DNA of 64,000 nt, taken from assembly GCA_003327425.1 (NCBI GenBank), contig QOQW01000024.1, positions 1 to 64,000 on the forward strand, in the 5' to 3' direction. The stretch is from Candidatus Ozemibacter sibiricus. GTDB taxonomy: Bacteria > Muiribacteriota > Ozemobacteria > Ozemobacterales > Ozemobacteraceae. The translations under genes were made by a program, and so were the position numbers. The notes under the pieces were generated by a model. It made no database searches. It saw nothing but the letters and a program-made list of their open reading frames with translations, and was not told where the DNA came from. Position 1 is the stretch's first letter. Every line of letters begins with the position of its first letter. Shown here piece by piece: positions 1-7,558 of the stretch.

Positions 1-106
1 TAAACGTGTTGCCCTCGACCTCCTGAGGGAAGCCCATCTGGCCACGAGATTCGAGATACTTCGGAGCCTGAGTCGGCAGCGACTCATGTTTCTTGGTAAA
101 GGCCAT
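1..106 (-). CDS. 5' end of an unrecognised protein (truncated by window edge)
   Basis: An open frame on the minus strand reads MAFTKKHESLPTQAPKYL and continues about 35 codons to the left edge without a stop. Its composition looks like a genuine protein N-terminus. I do not recognise the family. The ATG at 106 has no clear ribosome binding site. An in-frame GTG at 145 lies 12 nt from a strong AAGGAGG (158-164), so the protein may start there instead. The best-spaced start for that Shine-Dalgarno, the ATG at 149, opens a different frame that stops after 21 codons (see the small ORF at 84-149). The gene is preceded by a long hairpin-rich leader. Confidence 0.45.
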   Translation of the reverse strand, partial: MAFTKKHESLPTQAPKYLESRGQMGFPQEVEGNTF

Positions 107-149
107 CTGTACCCATGCTAGAGTGTCGCAACATCGTACTTTCACACAT
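84..149 (-). CDS. Possible 21-codon leader peptide overlapping the truncated gene
   Basis: ATG at 149-147 sits 8 nt downstream of a perfect AAGGAGG and opens a 21-codon frame (begins MCESTMLRHSS) that stops at 84. It overlaps the start of the truncated gene in another frame. It could be a regulatory leader peptide, or the same signal could serve the in-frame GTG at 145, or a frameshift could be present. Only the ribosome-binding context supports it. Confidence 0.25.
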   Translation of the reverse strand: MCESTMLRHSSMGTDGLYQET

Positions 150-448
150 GACTCGTTCCTCCTTTCGTAGGAACCTGTCCACTAAGCAGGTTTCGTGCCA
201 TGTTGCAGAAGATACCTGCAACAATGCTGGAGACGCCAGGTGAGATGGGGAAAATGCTGATCTGAAGGCCGTCGGCCGGTGTAGGATCTCGTCTTTGCAC
301 CTTGGCAGCAGCCTATTGCGGGTGGCCGGTGAGAACCAGGGCTGCTCAAAAAATGAGCAGAATGGGGCACCATAGGGAAATTGACCCATGAGATCTTCTC
401 AAGGTACCCTGCTAGCGTACATTCGCCACTCAATGAAGGAGAACCACC
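150..448. other. Intergenic region with structured leader for the leftward gene
   Basis: This stretch has lower GC than its surroundings and lies between two divergent genes. It contains three perfect-arm hairpins: CTGCTC/GAGCAG (342-360, loop of 7), TTGCAG/CTGCAA (203-221) and AACCTG/CAGGTT (172-192), the last just upstream of the minus-strand Shine-Dalgarno. This would give the leftward gene a leader of about 200-250 nt. I compared it by eye with cobalamin, c-di-GMP, lysine, SAM, glycine and TPP riboswitch cores and found no convincing match. Confidence 0.4.
381..410 (+). promoter_or_regulatory. Predicted sigma70 promoter of the nucleoside phosphorylase
   Basis: TTGACC (381-386), an 18-nt spacer and TACCCT (405-410) lie about 39 nt upstream of the ATG at 449. 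An AAGGAG Shine-Dalgarno lies just before that ATG. Confidence 0.4.
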
Positions 449-1177
449 ATGCAACCTCATGTCAAGCTGGCCCCTGGTCAGATTCCGCCTTATGTGCTGG
501 TCTGCGGCGATCCGGCCCGCGCTGAGCAGATCGCCCGCCTGATGCAGGACCCCAAAGAGCTGGCCTACAACCGTGAGTATCGCACGTTCGTCGGGACCTA
601 TGAAGGGGAACGGCTGGCGGTCACGTCACACGGGGTCGGCTCGGCCGGAGCTGCCATCTGTTTCGAGGAATTGATCAAGGTGGGGGCTCGGGTGTTGATC
701 CGGGTCGGCACTTGCGGCAGCCTGACCGACAAGCTCGGCCAGGGCGATCACATCGTGGCCAGTGCGGCAGTGCGCGAGGATGGGGTGAGCAGCCTGCTGA
801 TTCCTCTCGGGTATCCGGCCGTCGCCGACCTGCAGGTCATTCAGGCCCTCGAAAAGGCGTGCCAGGATGTGAAGGCCCCCTACCAGCGCGGCATCATTCT
901 CGCCTCCGATGTGTTCTACCCCGGCCTGCTGCCGACCTCGCTCGAGCTCTACAGCAAGGCCAATGTGCCCGGGGTCGAGATGGAGTGCGCGACCCTGTTC
1001 GTGATCGCCTCGCTGCGCGGGGTCAAAGCCGGTGCCATCGCCACCGTCGACGGCAATCCGCTCAAATGGCAGGAGGGTGATTACGACCCGCATGGCGAGA
1101 AGGTCGCCCAGGGGAAGGCCCGCATGCTGAAGATCGGCCTGGCGGCCATGGCCGCGCTCAGTCGGGCCAAGGTCTGA
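449..1177 (+). CDS. Nucleoside phosphorylase, PNP/UDP family 1 (uridine or purine)
   Basis: 242 aa. It catalyses reversible phosphorolysis of a ribonucleoside to free base and ribose-1-phosphate in the cytoplasm (family knowledge). The N-terminal VLVCGDPARAEQIA carries the phosphate-binding GDPxR of the hexameric PNP/UdP family. GVGSAGAAICFEEL and RVGTCGSL near residues 62-92 are the usual core glycine motifs. GVEMECAT near 175-182 supplies the E-M-E ribose-binding signature. Length is normal for the family. ATG 449 is preceded by AAGGAG at good spacing. Whether the base is uracil or a purine cannot be decided by eye. The next gene starts 17 nt downstream on the same strand, so the two may be co-transcribed. 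Confidence 0.85.
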   Translation: MQPHVKLAPGQIPPYVLVCGDPARAEQIARLMQDPKELAYNREYRTFVGTYEGERLAVTSHGVGSAGAAICFEELIKVGARVLIRVGTCGSLTDKLGQGDHIVASAAVREDGVSSLLIPLGYPAVADLQVIQALEKACQDVKAPYQRGIILASDVFYPGLLPTSLELYSKANVPGVEMECATLFVIASLRGVKAGAIATVDGNPLKWQEGDYDPHGEKVAQGKARMLKIGLAAMAALSRAKV

Positions 1178-1193
1178 CCCGGGGGCGCGGAAG

Positions 1194-2372
1194 ATGGCCG
1201 CGAGCGGTTCGGGTGGCACCCCCGCGCTGGCGGGACGGCCGTTCCTCTTCCTGTTGCCGTATCCCAGCCTTTCCGGGCTCGAGCTGTTCGGTCTGCGCTT
1301 CGCCCGCGATCTGCTCGATCGGGGCCTGCCGGCCGCCATCGCGTCGCCGCCCGGCGGGCTGATCGCCGAGCAGGCGGCGCGCCGGCAGATTCCCTGGGTG
1401 GCGCTGCCCGAGCTGTGGCGCTGGGATCCGTGGGCCGTGGCCCGGCTGGCTGGCTTCCTGCGCGAAGGGAAGCCCCGCGCCGTCGTGGCCTTCCGGACCC
1501 AGGCGATCTATCCGCTCCACCTGGCGCGCCTGCTGACCCGCTCGCCCACGCCGTTCCTGCTCTTCTATCGCCTCGGCGCCGGCAACCAGCCTCGGCGCGA
1601 TCCGCTCCACCGCGTGCTGTTCCGCCACCTGGCCGCGGTCGTACCCAACGCCGACCATGTCCGCCAGAAGATCCTGGCCAAATGGGCGATCGACCCGGCC
1701 AAGGTGGTCTGCATCAAGAGCGGCATCGATATCCACCGGTATCGACCTGACCCGGCCCGCCGCGCCGCCTTCCGGCAGGCGGCCGGCCTGCCAGCCGCGG
1801 CCTTCGTCGTGGGCAACGCCGGTCGCATCCACCCCGAGAAGGGATCGGGCATCCTCCTCGAAGCCCTGTTCGGGCCAGGGGGGCCCGGTCGTGCCCGGCC
1901 CGACGTGCACCTCGTCTATGTGGGCCGCGAGTATCGCCCGGGCTATGGCGACGAGCTGCGGGCCCGGGCGGCCGCTCTGGGCGTGGCTGAGCGGTTCCAC
2001 CTTCTCCCCTTCCGTGACGATGTCGAGGCGGTCTACCCCGGGTTCGACCTGTTCGCGCTCGCCGTCACCGCGGTGGAGACCTACGCGTATGTGACGCTCG
2101 AAGCGATGGCGTGCGGGGTGGTGCCGGTGGTGCCCTCGACCGGCGGCATGAAGGAGATGTTCACCCACGGCCGGGAAGGCTTCTTCTTCCGCCACCGCGA
2201 AGCCGAGGATCTGCGCCGGGTGCTGGCCGAGGCCATCGCCCTGCCGACCGCGGCGCGCGAAGCCATGGCCGCCGCCGCCCGAGCCCGCATCGAGGCGACG
2301 GCGGCCTGGCCGACCATGATGGAGGCCTACCTCGCGCTCTTTCGGCGGCTCGGCATCCCGTTGATGGCCTGA
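1194..2372 (+). CDS. GT-B glycosyltransferase, family 4-like
   Basis: 392 aa. A predicted cytoplasmic or membrane-associated retaining glycosyltransferase. Seen: an N-terminal segment FLFLLPYPSLSGLELFGLRF (glycine-loop acceptor domain), VVGNAGRIHPEKGSGILLEA starting the C-terminal donor-binding Rossmann domain near 207-226, and ETYAYVTLEAMACGVVPVV near 294-312, matching the EX7E region of GT4 enzymes, followed by STGGMKEM. Length is typical. No lipopolysaccharide or capsule genes are adjacent, so donor and acceptor are unknown. It may share a transcript with the phosphorylase upstream. It converges on the C39-like peptidase gene. Confidence 0.8.
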   Translation: MAASGSGGTPALAGRPFLFLLPYPSLSGLELFGLRFARDLLDRGLPAAIASPPGGLIAEQAARRQIPWVALPELWRWDPWAVARLAGFLREGKPRAVVAFRTQAIYPLHLARLLTRSPTPFLLFYRLGAGNQPRRDPLHRVLFRHLAAVVPNADHVRQKILAKWAIDPAKVVCIKSGIDIHRYRPDPARRAAFRQAAGLPAAAFVVGNAGRIHPEKGSGILLEALFGPGGPGRARPDVHLVYVGREYRPGYGDELRARAAALGVAERFHLLPFRDDVEAVYPGFDLFALAVTAVETYAYVTLEAMACGVVPVVPSTGGMKEMFTHGREGFFFRHREAEDLRRVLAEAIALPTAAREAMAAAARARIEATAAWPTMMEAYLALFRRLGIPLMA

Positions 2373-2502
2373 TCAGCGGCGGGCGCGTCTTCGGTGCCGC
2401 GCGCCCCCGCTGCGCCGGGTTCTGGCGACCTGTCCGCCCGGGGCCGGCCTGACCTCCCTCTCCAGTCGACGAGTTCAGGACAGGCATTCCAAAGAACGAA
2501 GG

Positions 2503-2524
2503 GCCCCCGGCTGGCACCGGGGGC
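2503..2524. terminator. Hairpin between convergent genes
   Basis: GCCCCCGG (2503-2510), loop CTGGCA, CCGGGGGC (2517-2524): a perfect 8-bp stem between the glycosyltransferase and peptidase stops. The T-tract is weak on both strands. Confidence 0.5.
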
Positions 2525-2576
2525 GCGTTCCTTGGTCAGAGGGAAGGTTGGCGGGGCCGCTCTCGCGACCAGGGGC

Positions 2577-3830
2577 TCACCAGAATTTGACCTTGTGGTA
2601 GACCCACGACAGGCCGTCGCCTGCTTTCTTGAGGCCGTTGCCGGCGACGTTGCCGACGGTGGAGACGGCGTTGCCGGTCGCGTTGACCCCGGTGCCGGCG
2701 ATCCAGAGGGTGCCGCCGGTCACCCATTCACCCGCCCCCAGGGTGCGGTTGATGATGCCGCCGCGGTTGAACCGCTCGGCGCCGTCGTCGAGCAGGTTGC
2801 TGCCACTATCCCGCACCGTGCGGCCGCCGGCCGACAGCACCGTGCCAGGGATCGCCGCGGTCAGCTTGACACCGCCGCTCAGAACCTCGGTGGGGCTGAT
2901 GTTTCCGACGCCGGTCACGACATCGTTGATGCCGCCGGCGATCGCGTTCTCGGTGGCGGTCTGGAAGTTGCCCGACCAGACCGGCGTGGTGCGGGCCGGC
3001 CCCACGGTGGTCGAGCGGATCTCGACCATCAGGTTCGAGTAATCGCTGAGCCCGCCCATCAGGCCTGTCCCCAGGGGGGTCGACCAGATGCGGGTGAATT
3101 CCTCGTTCGACATGATGTGGACGCCGTTGGGGGCCGACACCCCCCAGACCGAGTCGCGGAGCTCCCAGCCGGTGATGTTGCCCTGGGCGTCTTTCTGATA
3201 GCCGCTGATGGCGACCCAATGCGGGGTGCCGTCGCAGGTGACCAGCACGATGGCGGGGCGGCCGGCATCGAGGGCCCGGCGCAGGTCGTCGATGGTGGCC
3301 CCGTTCTTCAACGAACTGTCCACCCCGTACCGGTGCAGGGTCTCGACGATGGTCGTCGGGGCCGAGAAGATGCCGAACGGGTTGGAATCGCGGTAGAGTT
3401 CGGGGAAGGTGACGTTGGCGCCCAGCGCGTTGAGCACACTGGTCATGGCATACTGACCGCAGTAGTTGTTCCCCTGGAGATTGTCGGGAACTTTGAACCC
3501 GGGCAGGGAAACGCCCGGCACCGGCGGCGCGGCCGGGGTGGCCGGGGTGGCTGGAGCAGCAGAAGCGGCCGGAGTGGCGGGAGACGCTGGCGGGGCGGCG
3601 ACGGGGGCCGCGGGAGCAGAAGGGGAGGCGCCACCACGGGCCGGGCCGGCCACGGGTTCGCGATCTTCGCCGTCGTCGCCGCGCGCCGGGCCCTGACTGG
3701 GAGGGGCGGGGGGGGCGATCTCCTGATCGCTGGGCAGCACCTGCCCGATCACCGCGGGGGGGATGGAGAGCAGACTCACCACGAGCAGGGTCAGGCCGAG
3801 CAGTCGTTGGGTGTGTTTCAGGTGGTTCAT
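2577..3830 (-). CDS. Secreted C39-like cysteine peptidase
   Basis: 417 aa from ATG 3830, which has GGAGGAG upstream. Residues 1-30 form a signal peptide (LLGLTLLVVSLLSIPPAV). Residues 35-105 are Pro/Ala/Gly-rich low complexity, a likely extracytoplasmic linker. The papain-like domain at about 118-232 has the expected order: NNYCGQYAMTSVLNAL (Cys124 after an oxyanion-side Asn/Gln region), GTPHWVAISGY (His204) and ELRDSVWG (Asp226). This matches the C39-like/BtrH-type peptidase fold, not the papain family proper. Residues 280-417 have no recognisable domain. No bacteriocin or ABC exporter is nearby, so a leader-peptidase role is unsupported; a cell-surface protease or amidase is more likely. 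Confidence 0.7.
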   Translation of the reverse strand: MNHLKHTQRLLGLTLLVVSLLSIPPAVIGQVLPSDQEIAPPAPPSQGPARGDDGEDREPVAGPARGGASPSAPAAPVAAPPASPATPAASAAPATPATPAAPPVPGVSLPGFKVPDNLQGNNYCGQYAMTSVLNALGANVTFPELYRDSNPFGIFSAPTTIVETLHRYGVDSSLKNGATIDDLRRALDAGRPAIVLVTCDGTPHWVAISGYQKDAQGNITGWELRDSVWGVSAPNGVHIMSNEEFTRIWSTPLGTGLMGGLSDYSNLMVEIRSTTVGPARTTPVWSGNFQTATENAIAGGINDVVTGVGNISPTEVLSGGVKLTAAIPGTVLSAGGRTVRDSGSNLLDDGAERFNRGGIINRTLGAGEWVTGGTLWIAGTGVNATGNAVSTVGNVAGNGLKKAGDGLSWVYHKVKFW

Positions 3831-4256
3831 GGCAGTCTCCTCCGTGGTATCAGGTTCGTGACCGTTCACCCAGGTTACGCTGCTTCCTCTCGATGTGTTA
3901 CCGGCATCGCCTTTTCCTGGTGGAACGATGCGCTCATGGGCCTTGCGGCGGAGCGAGCGCGGTAGGTGGTGGATCCGCCGGTGGAGCGGTGCGCCCGTGG
4001 GCCTTGCTGATCGGCTTCCCACAGGGCAGCTTCCCATCTGCCGACCTTCGTGACCAGCCAAGACGTATCGGCTTGTGACCGCGTCGTGGTCGGCCCGCCT
4101 GCCGAATGGGCCGCAGCCATCGGGCTGCGCGATAAAAGGCCCGCGGTTGGTCGTCCTTCGCGGTGTTCGCCGGGGTGGAAGGCGTTCAACTCACTCGCAC
4201 GGTCGCTCGGCTCTCGGCGTTTGTCAGAGAGCGGGGCGATCTGGTAAAACGGTGCC
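3831..4256. other. Intergenic region with no supported gene
   Basis: 426 bp between the divergent peptidase and transporter genes. Short frames here have no ribosome binding site and no family resemblance. The only structure I see is a 28-nt imperfect direct repeat (listed separately). Promoters for both flanking genes are expected here, but none stands out. Confidence 0.5.
3919..4007. repeat. Pair of 28-nt imperfect direct repeats
   Basis: Copy 1 at 3919-3946 and copy 2 at 3980-4007 agree at 24 of 28 positions. All four differences are transitions. Both copies share GTGGGCCTTGC or ATGGGCCTTGC at the 3' end. Role unknown. Confidence 0.5.
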
Positions 4257-6491
4257 ATGCGCATCCATCGCTGGGCCGTGGGAGGGCTGGTCGCCCTCTG
4301 CGCCTGGTGGGCATGGCTCCCTCTGGCGGCGGCTGGGGCCGAACCCCTCGAACTCCTCTTCTGGAATTTCTGGGATCCTGCCCTGGTGCGGCCGGTCATC
4401 GAACGATTCGAGGCCGAGCATCCCGGTGTTCGCATCCGAAGCGAGCAGTTGCCCTGGAACACCGGGCTCGACAAGGTCGTCACGGCGGTGGCGGCGGGTC
4501 GCGCTCCCGATATCTGCGAACTCGGCTCCACCTGGATGGGACGATTCATGGCGCAGGGCGTGCTGCTCGACCTGTCGAGCGCCACTGCCGAGCTGCTGGC
4601 GCACTACCGTCTCGCCGAAGCCGTGACCTGGGAAGGTCGCACCTATGGCCTCCCCTGGATGGTCAGCACCCGCGTGCTGTTCTTCAATCAGGCCTTGTTC
4701 CGGGCGGCGGGGCTCGATCCCTCCCGTCCGCCCGCCACCTGGGACGAGCTGCTGGCCGCCGCTCGCGCCATCCATCGGCCCGCCGAACGGATCTACGGCT
4801 TCGGGATGAATGCCGGCGAGGCCCACGTGCTGTACAAGAAATTCCTGCCGTTCGTGTGGGGAGCAGGCGGCGACGTGCTCGATCCGGATGGGCGGTTGGT
4901 GTTCGACGGGCCGGCCACCCGCGACGCTCTGGCCTTCTGGGGGCGACTGCGTGAGTACAGTTACCTCGAGAAGCAGGATCTGCTCGACGAGGCGTTCATG
5001 AAGGGAAGCCTCGGGCTCGAGATCTCCGGTTCCTGGAATCTGGCTCGCTTCCCGCGCGAGGCGCCCGGGCTCGAGTTCGGAGTGGCCCGGCTGCCGCGGC
5101 CGGCGGCCGATCGGGGCGCTTCGACCTCGTTCACCGGAGGCCAGGTGGTGGCGCTGTTCAAGAACTGTCGCCACCCCGGTCTCGGGCTCGATTTCATCAA
5201 ATTCCTGACCCGTCCTGAGCATACCCTTCCCATCACCCGGGCCACCATGGTCAGCTTTCCCGCTCACCGTGGGGCCTACGGCGATCCGTTGTTCACTGAA
5301 GACCCACGGATGCAGGTCTTCGTGCAGCAGCTCGAGACCGCCTGCCATCCGCCGATCCATCCTCAGTGGGTAGAACTGGAGGCGATCGTCAATCAAGCCA
5401 TCGAGCGGGTGGTGGTGGCGGGCGAGCCTGCTGCGTCGGCGCTGGCTCGCGCCGCCCAGGCCTGGCAGGAGGTGCTGGCCCGGGCGCGGGCGCGGCGCCT
5501 CGAACCCGCTTCGGGGCCAGGCCCGGTCGGGCGCCCGGCCCCCTGGTCGACCGCCCTGCTCCTGCTCGGCGTGACCGGCCTGCTGCTCGGCGCGATCCTC
5601 CTCGCCGGGTGGCGGGGCCCCCGGGGTCCCTGGTCGGTTCCCCCCGCCAGGCTGGTGTTCCTGTTGCCCTGGCTGACCACCTTCGTCCTGTTCTGGATCT
5701 ACCCCTTGCTGTTCTCGCTGGCGGTCAGCTTCACCGATTTCGATATCCTTCACCCCGAGGCGATCCGATTGGTCGGGGCTGGCAATTTCGTGCGACTCTG
5801 GCACGATGCCGAGTTCCGGCGGGCCTTCGTCAACACGGTGCGGTTCGTCCTCGGAACGGTGCCGACGACGACGCTGCTGGGGCTGGCCCTGGCGCTGCTG
5901 GTACAGCAGGTTCGCATCGGGCAGCGGATCCTGCGGTCGGCGTTCTTCCTGCCCTCCATCCTGTCCATGGTGGTGGTGGCCACCATCTTCAAGTCGTTCT
6001 ACGCCCCCGACGGCGCGGTCAATGCGGTTCTCGGCCTGGTGGGCCTGCCCGGGCGGGCCTGGCTGGTCGAGCCCGCCTGGGCCTTGCCGGCGATCATGGC
6101 GCTCGAGGTCTGGGCCACCGCCGGGTTCGCCATGATCCTGTTCCTGGCCGCGTTGCAGGCCATCCCGCCCCAGCTCTACGAAGCGGCCGAGGTCGACGGC
6201 GCCTCGGCCTGGCAGCGCTTCCGCTTCGTGACCCTGCCGATGATCCGGCCGATGACGCTTTTCGTCGTGGTGGTCACCACCATCCGGACCTGGCAGGTCT
6301 TCCCCGAGGTCTTCACCTTGACGCGAGGTGGTCCGCTCGGCGCCACCGATACGCTGGTCCACCGGCTCTACGAAACGGCTTTTCGCTTCCACGAGATGGG
6401 ATATGCCTCGGCCATGGCCTGGATCCTGTTGCTCATCGTGCTCGGGCTGTCCCTCCTGCAGATGCGCTTGCTGGGAGAGCGATCGCCATGA
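4257..6491 (+). CDS. Sugar ABC transporter: solute-binding protein fused to MalF-type permease
   Basis: 744 aa. Residues 1-27 are a signal or anchor helix. Residues 28 to about 420 form a family 1 extracellular solute-binding protein (FWNFWDPALVRPVIERFEA, the GLDFIKFLTRPEH region). A new hydrophobic segment begins near 431, followed by a full MalF-like CUT1 permease with about six further helices. Its EAA loop is near residue 640 (YEAAEVDGASAWQRF), which contacts the ATPase. The two functions are usually separate genes, and the frame is continuous with no sign of a sequencing join. The second permease follows with an ATGA overlap. No ATPase gene is nearby, so a shared MsmX/UgpC-like ATPase elsewhere is expected. 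Substrate unknown, probably an oligosaccharide. Confidence 0.85.
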   Translation: MRIHRWAVGGLVALCAWWAWLPLAAAGAEPLELLFWNFWDPALVRPVIERFEAEHPGVRIRSEQLPWNTGLDKVVTAVAAGRAPDICELGSTWMGRFMAQGVLLDLSSATAELLAHYRLAEAVTWEGRTYGLPWMVSTRVLFFNQALFRAAGLDPSRPPATWDELLAAARAIHRPAERIYGFGMNAGEAHVLYKKFLPFVWGAGGDVLDPDGRLVFDGPATRDALAFWGRLREYSYLEKQDLLDEAFMKGSLGLEISGSWNLARFPREAPGLEFGVARLPRPAADRGASTSFTGGQVVALFKNCRHPGLGLDFIKFLTRPEHTLPITRATMVSFPAHRGAYGDPLFTEDPRMQVFVQQLETACHPPIHPQWVELEAIVNQAIERVVVAGEPAASALARAAQAWQEVLARARARRLEPASGPGPVGRPAPWSTALLLLGVTGLLLGAILLAGWRGPRGPWSVPPARLVFLLPWLTTFVLFWIYPLLFSLAVSFTDFDILHPEAIRLVGAGNFVRLWHDAEFRRAFVNTVRFVLGTVPTTTLLGLALALLVQQVRIGQRILRSAFFLPSILSMVVVATIFKSFYAPDGAVNAVLGLVGLPGRAWLVEPAWALPAIMALEVWATAGFAMILFLAALQAIPPQLYEAAEVDGASAWQRFRFVTLPMIRPMTLFVVVVTTIRTWQVFPEVFTLTRGGPLGATDTLVHRLYETAFRFHEMGYASAMAWILLLIVLGLSLLQMRLLGERSP

Positions 6492-7303
6492 CGGCCGCTC
6501 GCCACCGTCCTGGGTGGGCCTGGCAGGCCGGGGCCTGGCTCCTCCTGGCCCTCTATCTCGCCCCGTGCTGGTACATGGTGGGCCGATCGTTCCTGCGGAT
6601 CGGCCCCGCGACCGGTGGGGGCTGGGCGCTGACCCTCGACCACTACCGGGCCGTGCTGGGCGGGGCGGGGTTCCTGGGCTTCGTCTGGAACAGCCTGCTC
6701 GTGCTGATCGGCGTGGTCGGGGCGAACGTGGTCTTCGCCTTGCTGTCGGGTTATGCCTTCGCCCGCTACCGGTTCCCCGGGCGGAGCCTGCTGTTCACCG
6801 GCCTGCTGACCACACTGATGGTGCCCAAGCAGATCTTGATGATCCCCATCCTCGATCTGATGGTGCGATGCGGGCTGCAGGACACGCTGTGGGCGCTGAT
6901 CCTGCCCTTTGCCGTCGATGGCTTCAACGTGTTCCTGCTGCGCCAGTTCATCGTGGCGCTTCCGCCCGACCTGGAAGAGGCGGCGCGCGCCGATGGCGCC
7001 TCCGAACTGCAGGTGCTGGCCCGGGTCGTATTCCCGCTCTGTCGCCCCGCGCTGGTCGTCGTGGTGGTCAACACCGCCGTCGTCACCTGGAACGCCTTCC
7101 TCTTTCCCCTCATCCTGACCGACTCCGAGGCGGCGCGCACCCTGCCGATCGGCCTGGCGCTGCTGACCCAGGGCCCGTTCGCCACCGACTGGGGCGCCTT
7201 GATGGCCGGGTCCACCATCAGTTCGCTGCCGCTTCTGCTGGCGTTCTGGTTCTTCCAGGACGAGATCATCCAAGGTCTGACGGCCGGCGCCTTCCGCGAG
7301 TAG
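6488..7303 (+). CDS. Sugar ABC transporter permease, MalG type
   Basis: 271 aa, second inner-membrane subunit of the CUT1 importer. ATG 6488 overlaps the TGA of the upstream fusion gene (ATGA), implying coupled translation. Hydrophobic helices run through the length (WLLLALYLAPCWYMVG at the N-terminus), and the EAA motif EEAARADGASELQVLARVVF lies near 163-182. Length is normal for MalG homologues. It pairs with the permease half of the upstream fusion. The operon lacks an ATPase and any glycosidase. Confidence 0.88.
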   Translation: MTAARHRPGWAWQAGAWLLLALYLAPCWYMVGRSFLRIGPATGGGWALTLDHYRAVLGGAGFLGFVWNSLLVLIGVVGANVVFALLSGYAFARYRFPGRSLLFTGLLTTLMVPKQILMIPILDLMVRCGLQDTLWALILPFAVDGFNVFLLRQFIVALPPDLEEAARADGASELQVLARVVFPLCRPALVVVVVNTAVVTWNAFLFPLILTDSEAARTLPIGLALLTQGPFATDWGALMAGSTISSLPLLLAFWFFQDEIIQGLTAGAFRE

Positions 7304-7558
7304 GGAAGTCCCCCGCTAGCCGCCGGACCATGGCCGCGGGCAGGCATGCGACAAGGGGCAAGACTGCCTTCAGACAGGGGCGACTTCTGTCGATAAGGAA
7401 AGGGGCTGGCCGGCCCCATTCCGATGATGCAGAGGTTTCTCTTGTCCGATCTGGTACCCCAGAGCCTTGCAGCCCTTGCCTCAGGCGTCATGCCTGTTCT
7501 GCCGTGGGCGCGCCCTGGTCGGGAAACGGTCTGGCGCTGTTCAGGAGGTTCGTGAACC

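Noticed and set aside
150-420. Cobalamin or c-di-GMP riboswitch
   Set aside because: Short pieces look similar (GGTGAGAACC, GTGCAAAG), but the conserved cores are absent on either strand.
2577-3830. Bacteriocin-processing C39 peptidase
   Set aside because: No ABC exporter domain, no precursor peptide with a double-glycine leader nearby, and the protein is itself exported.
2394-3965. Plus-strand frame of 523 codons
   Set aside because: Antisense to the C39-like peptidase with its visible signal peptide and catalytic residues.
4224-6392. Long minus-strand open frame (722 codons)
   Set aside because: It is antisense to the sugar transporter fusion, rich in Gln/Glu/Arg/Gly as expected for the shadow of a GC-rich gene, and has no domain or ribosome binding site.
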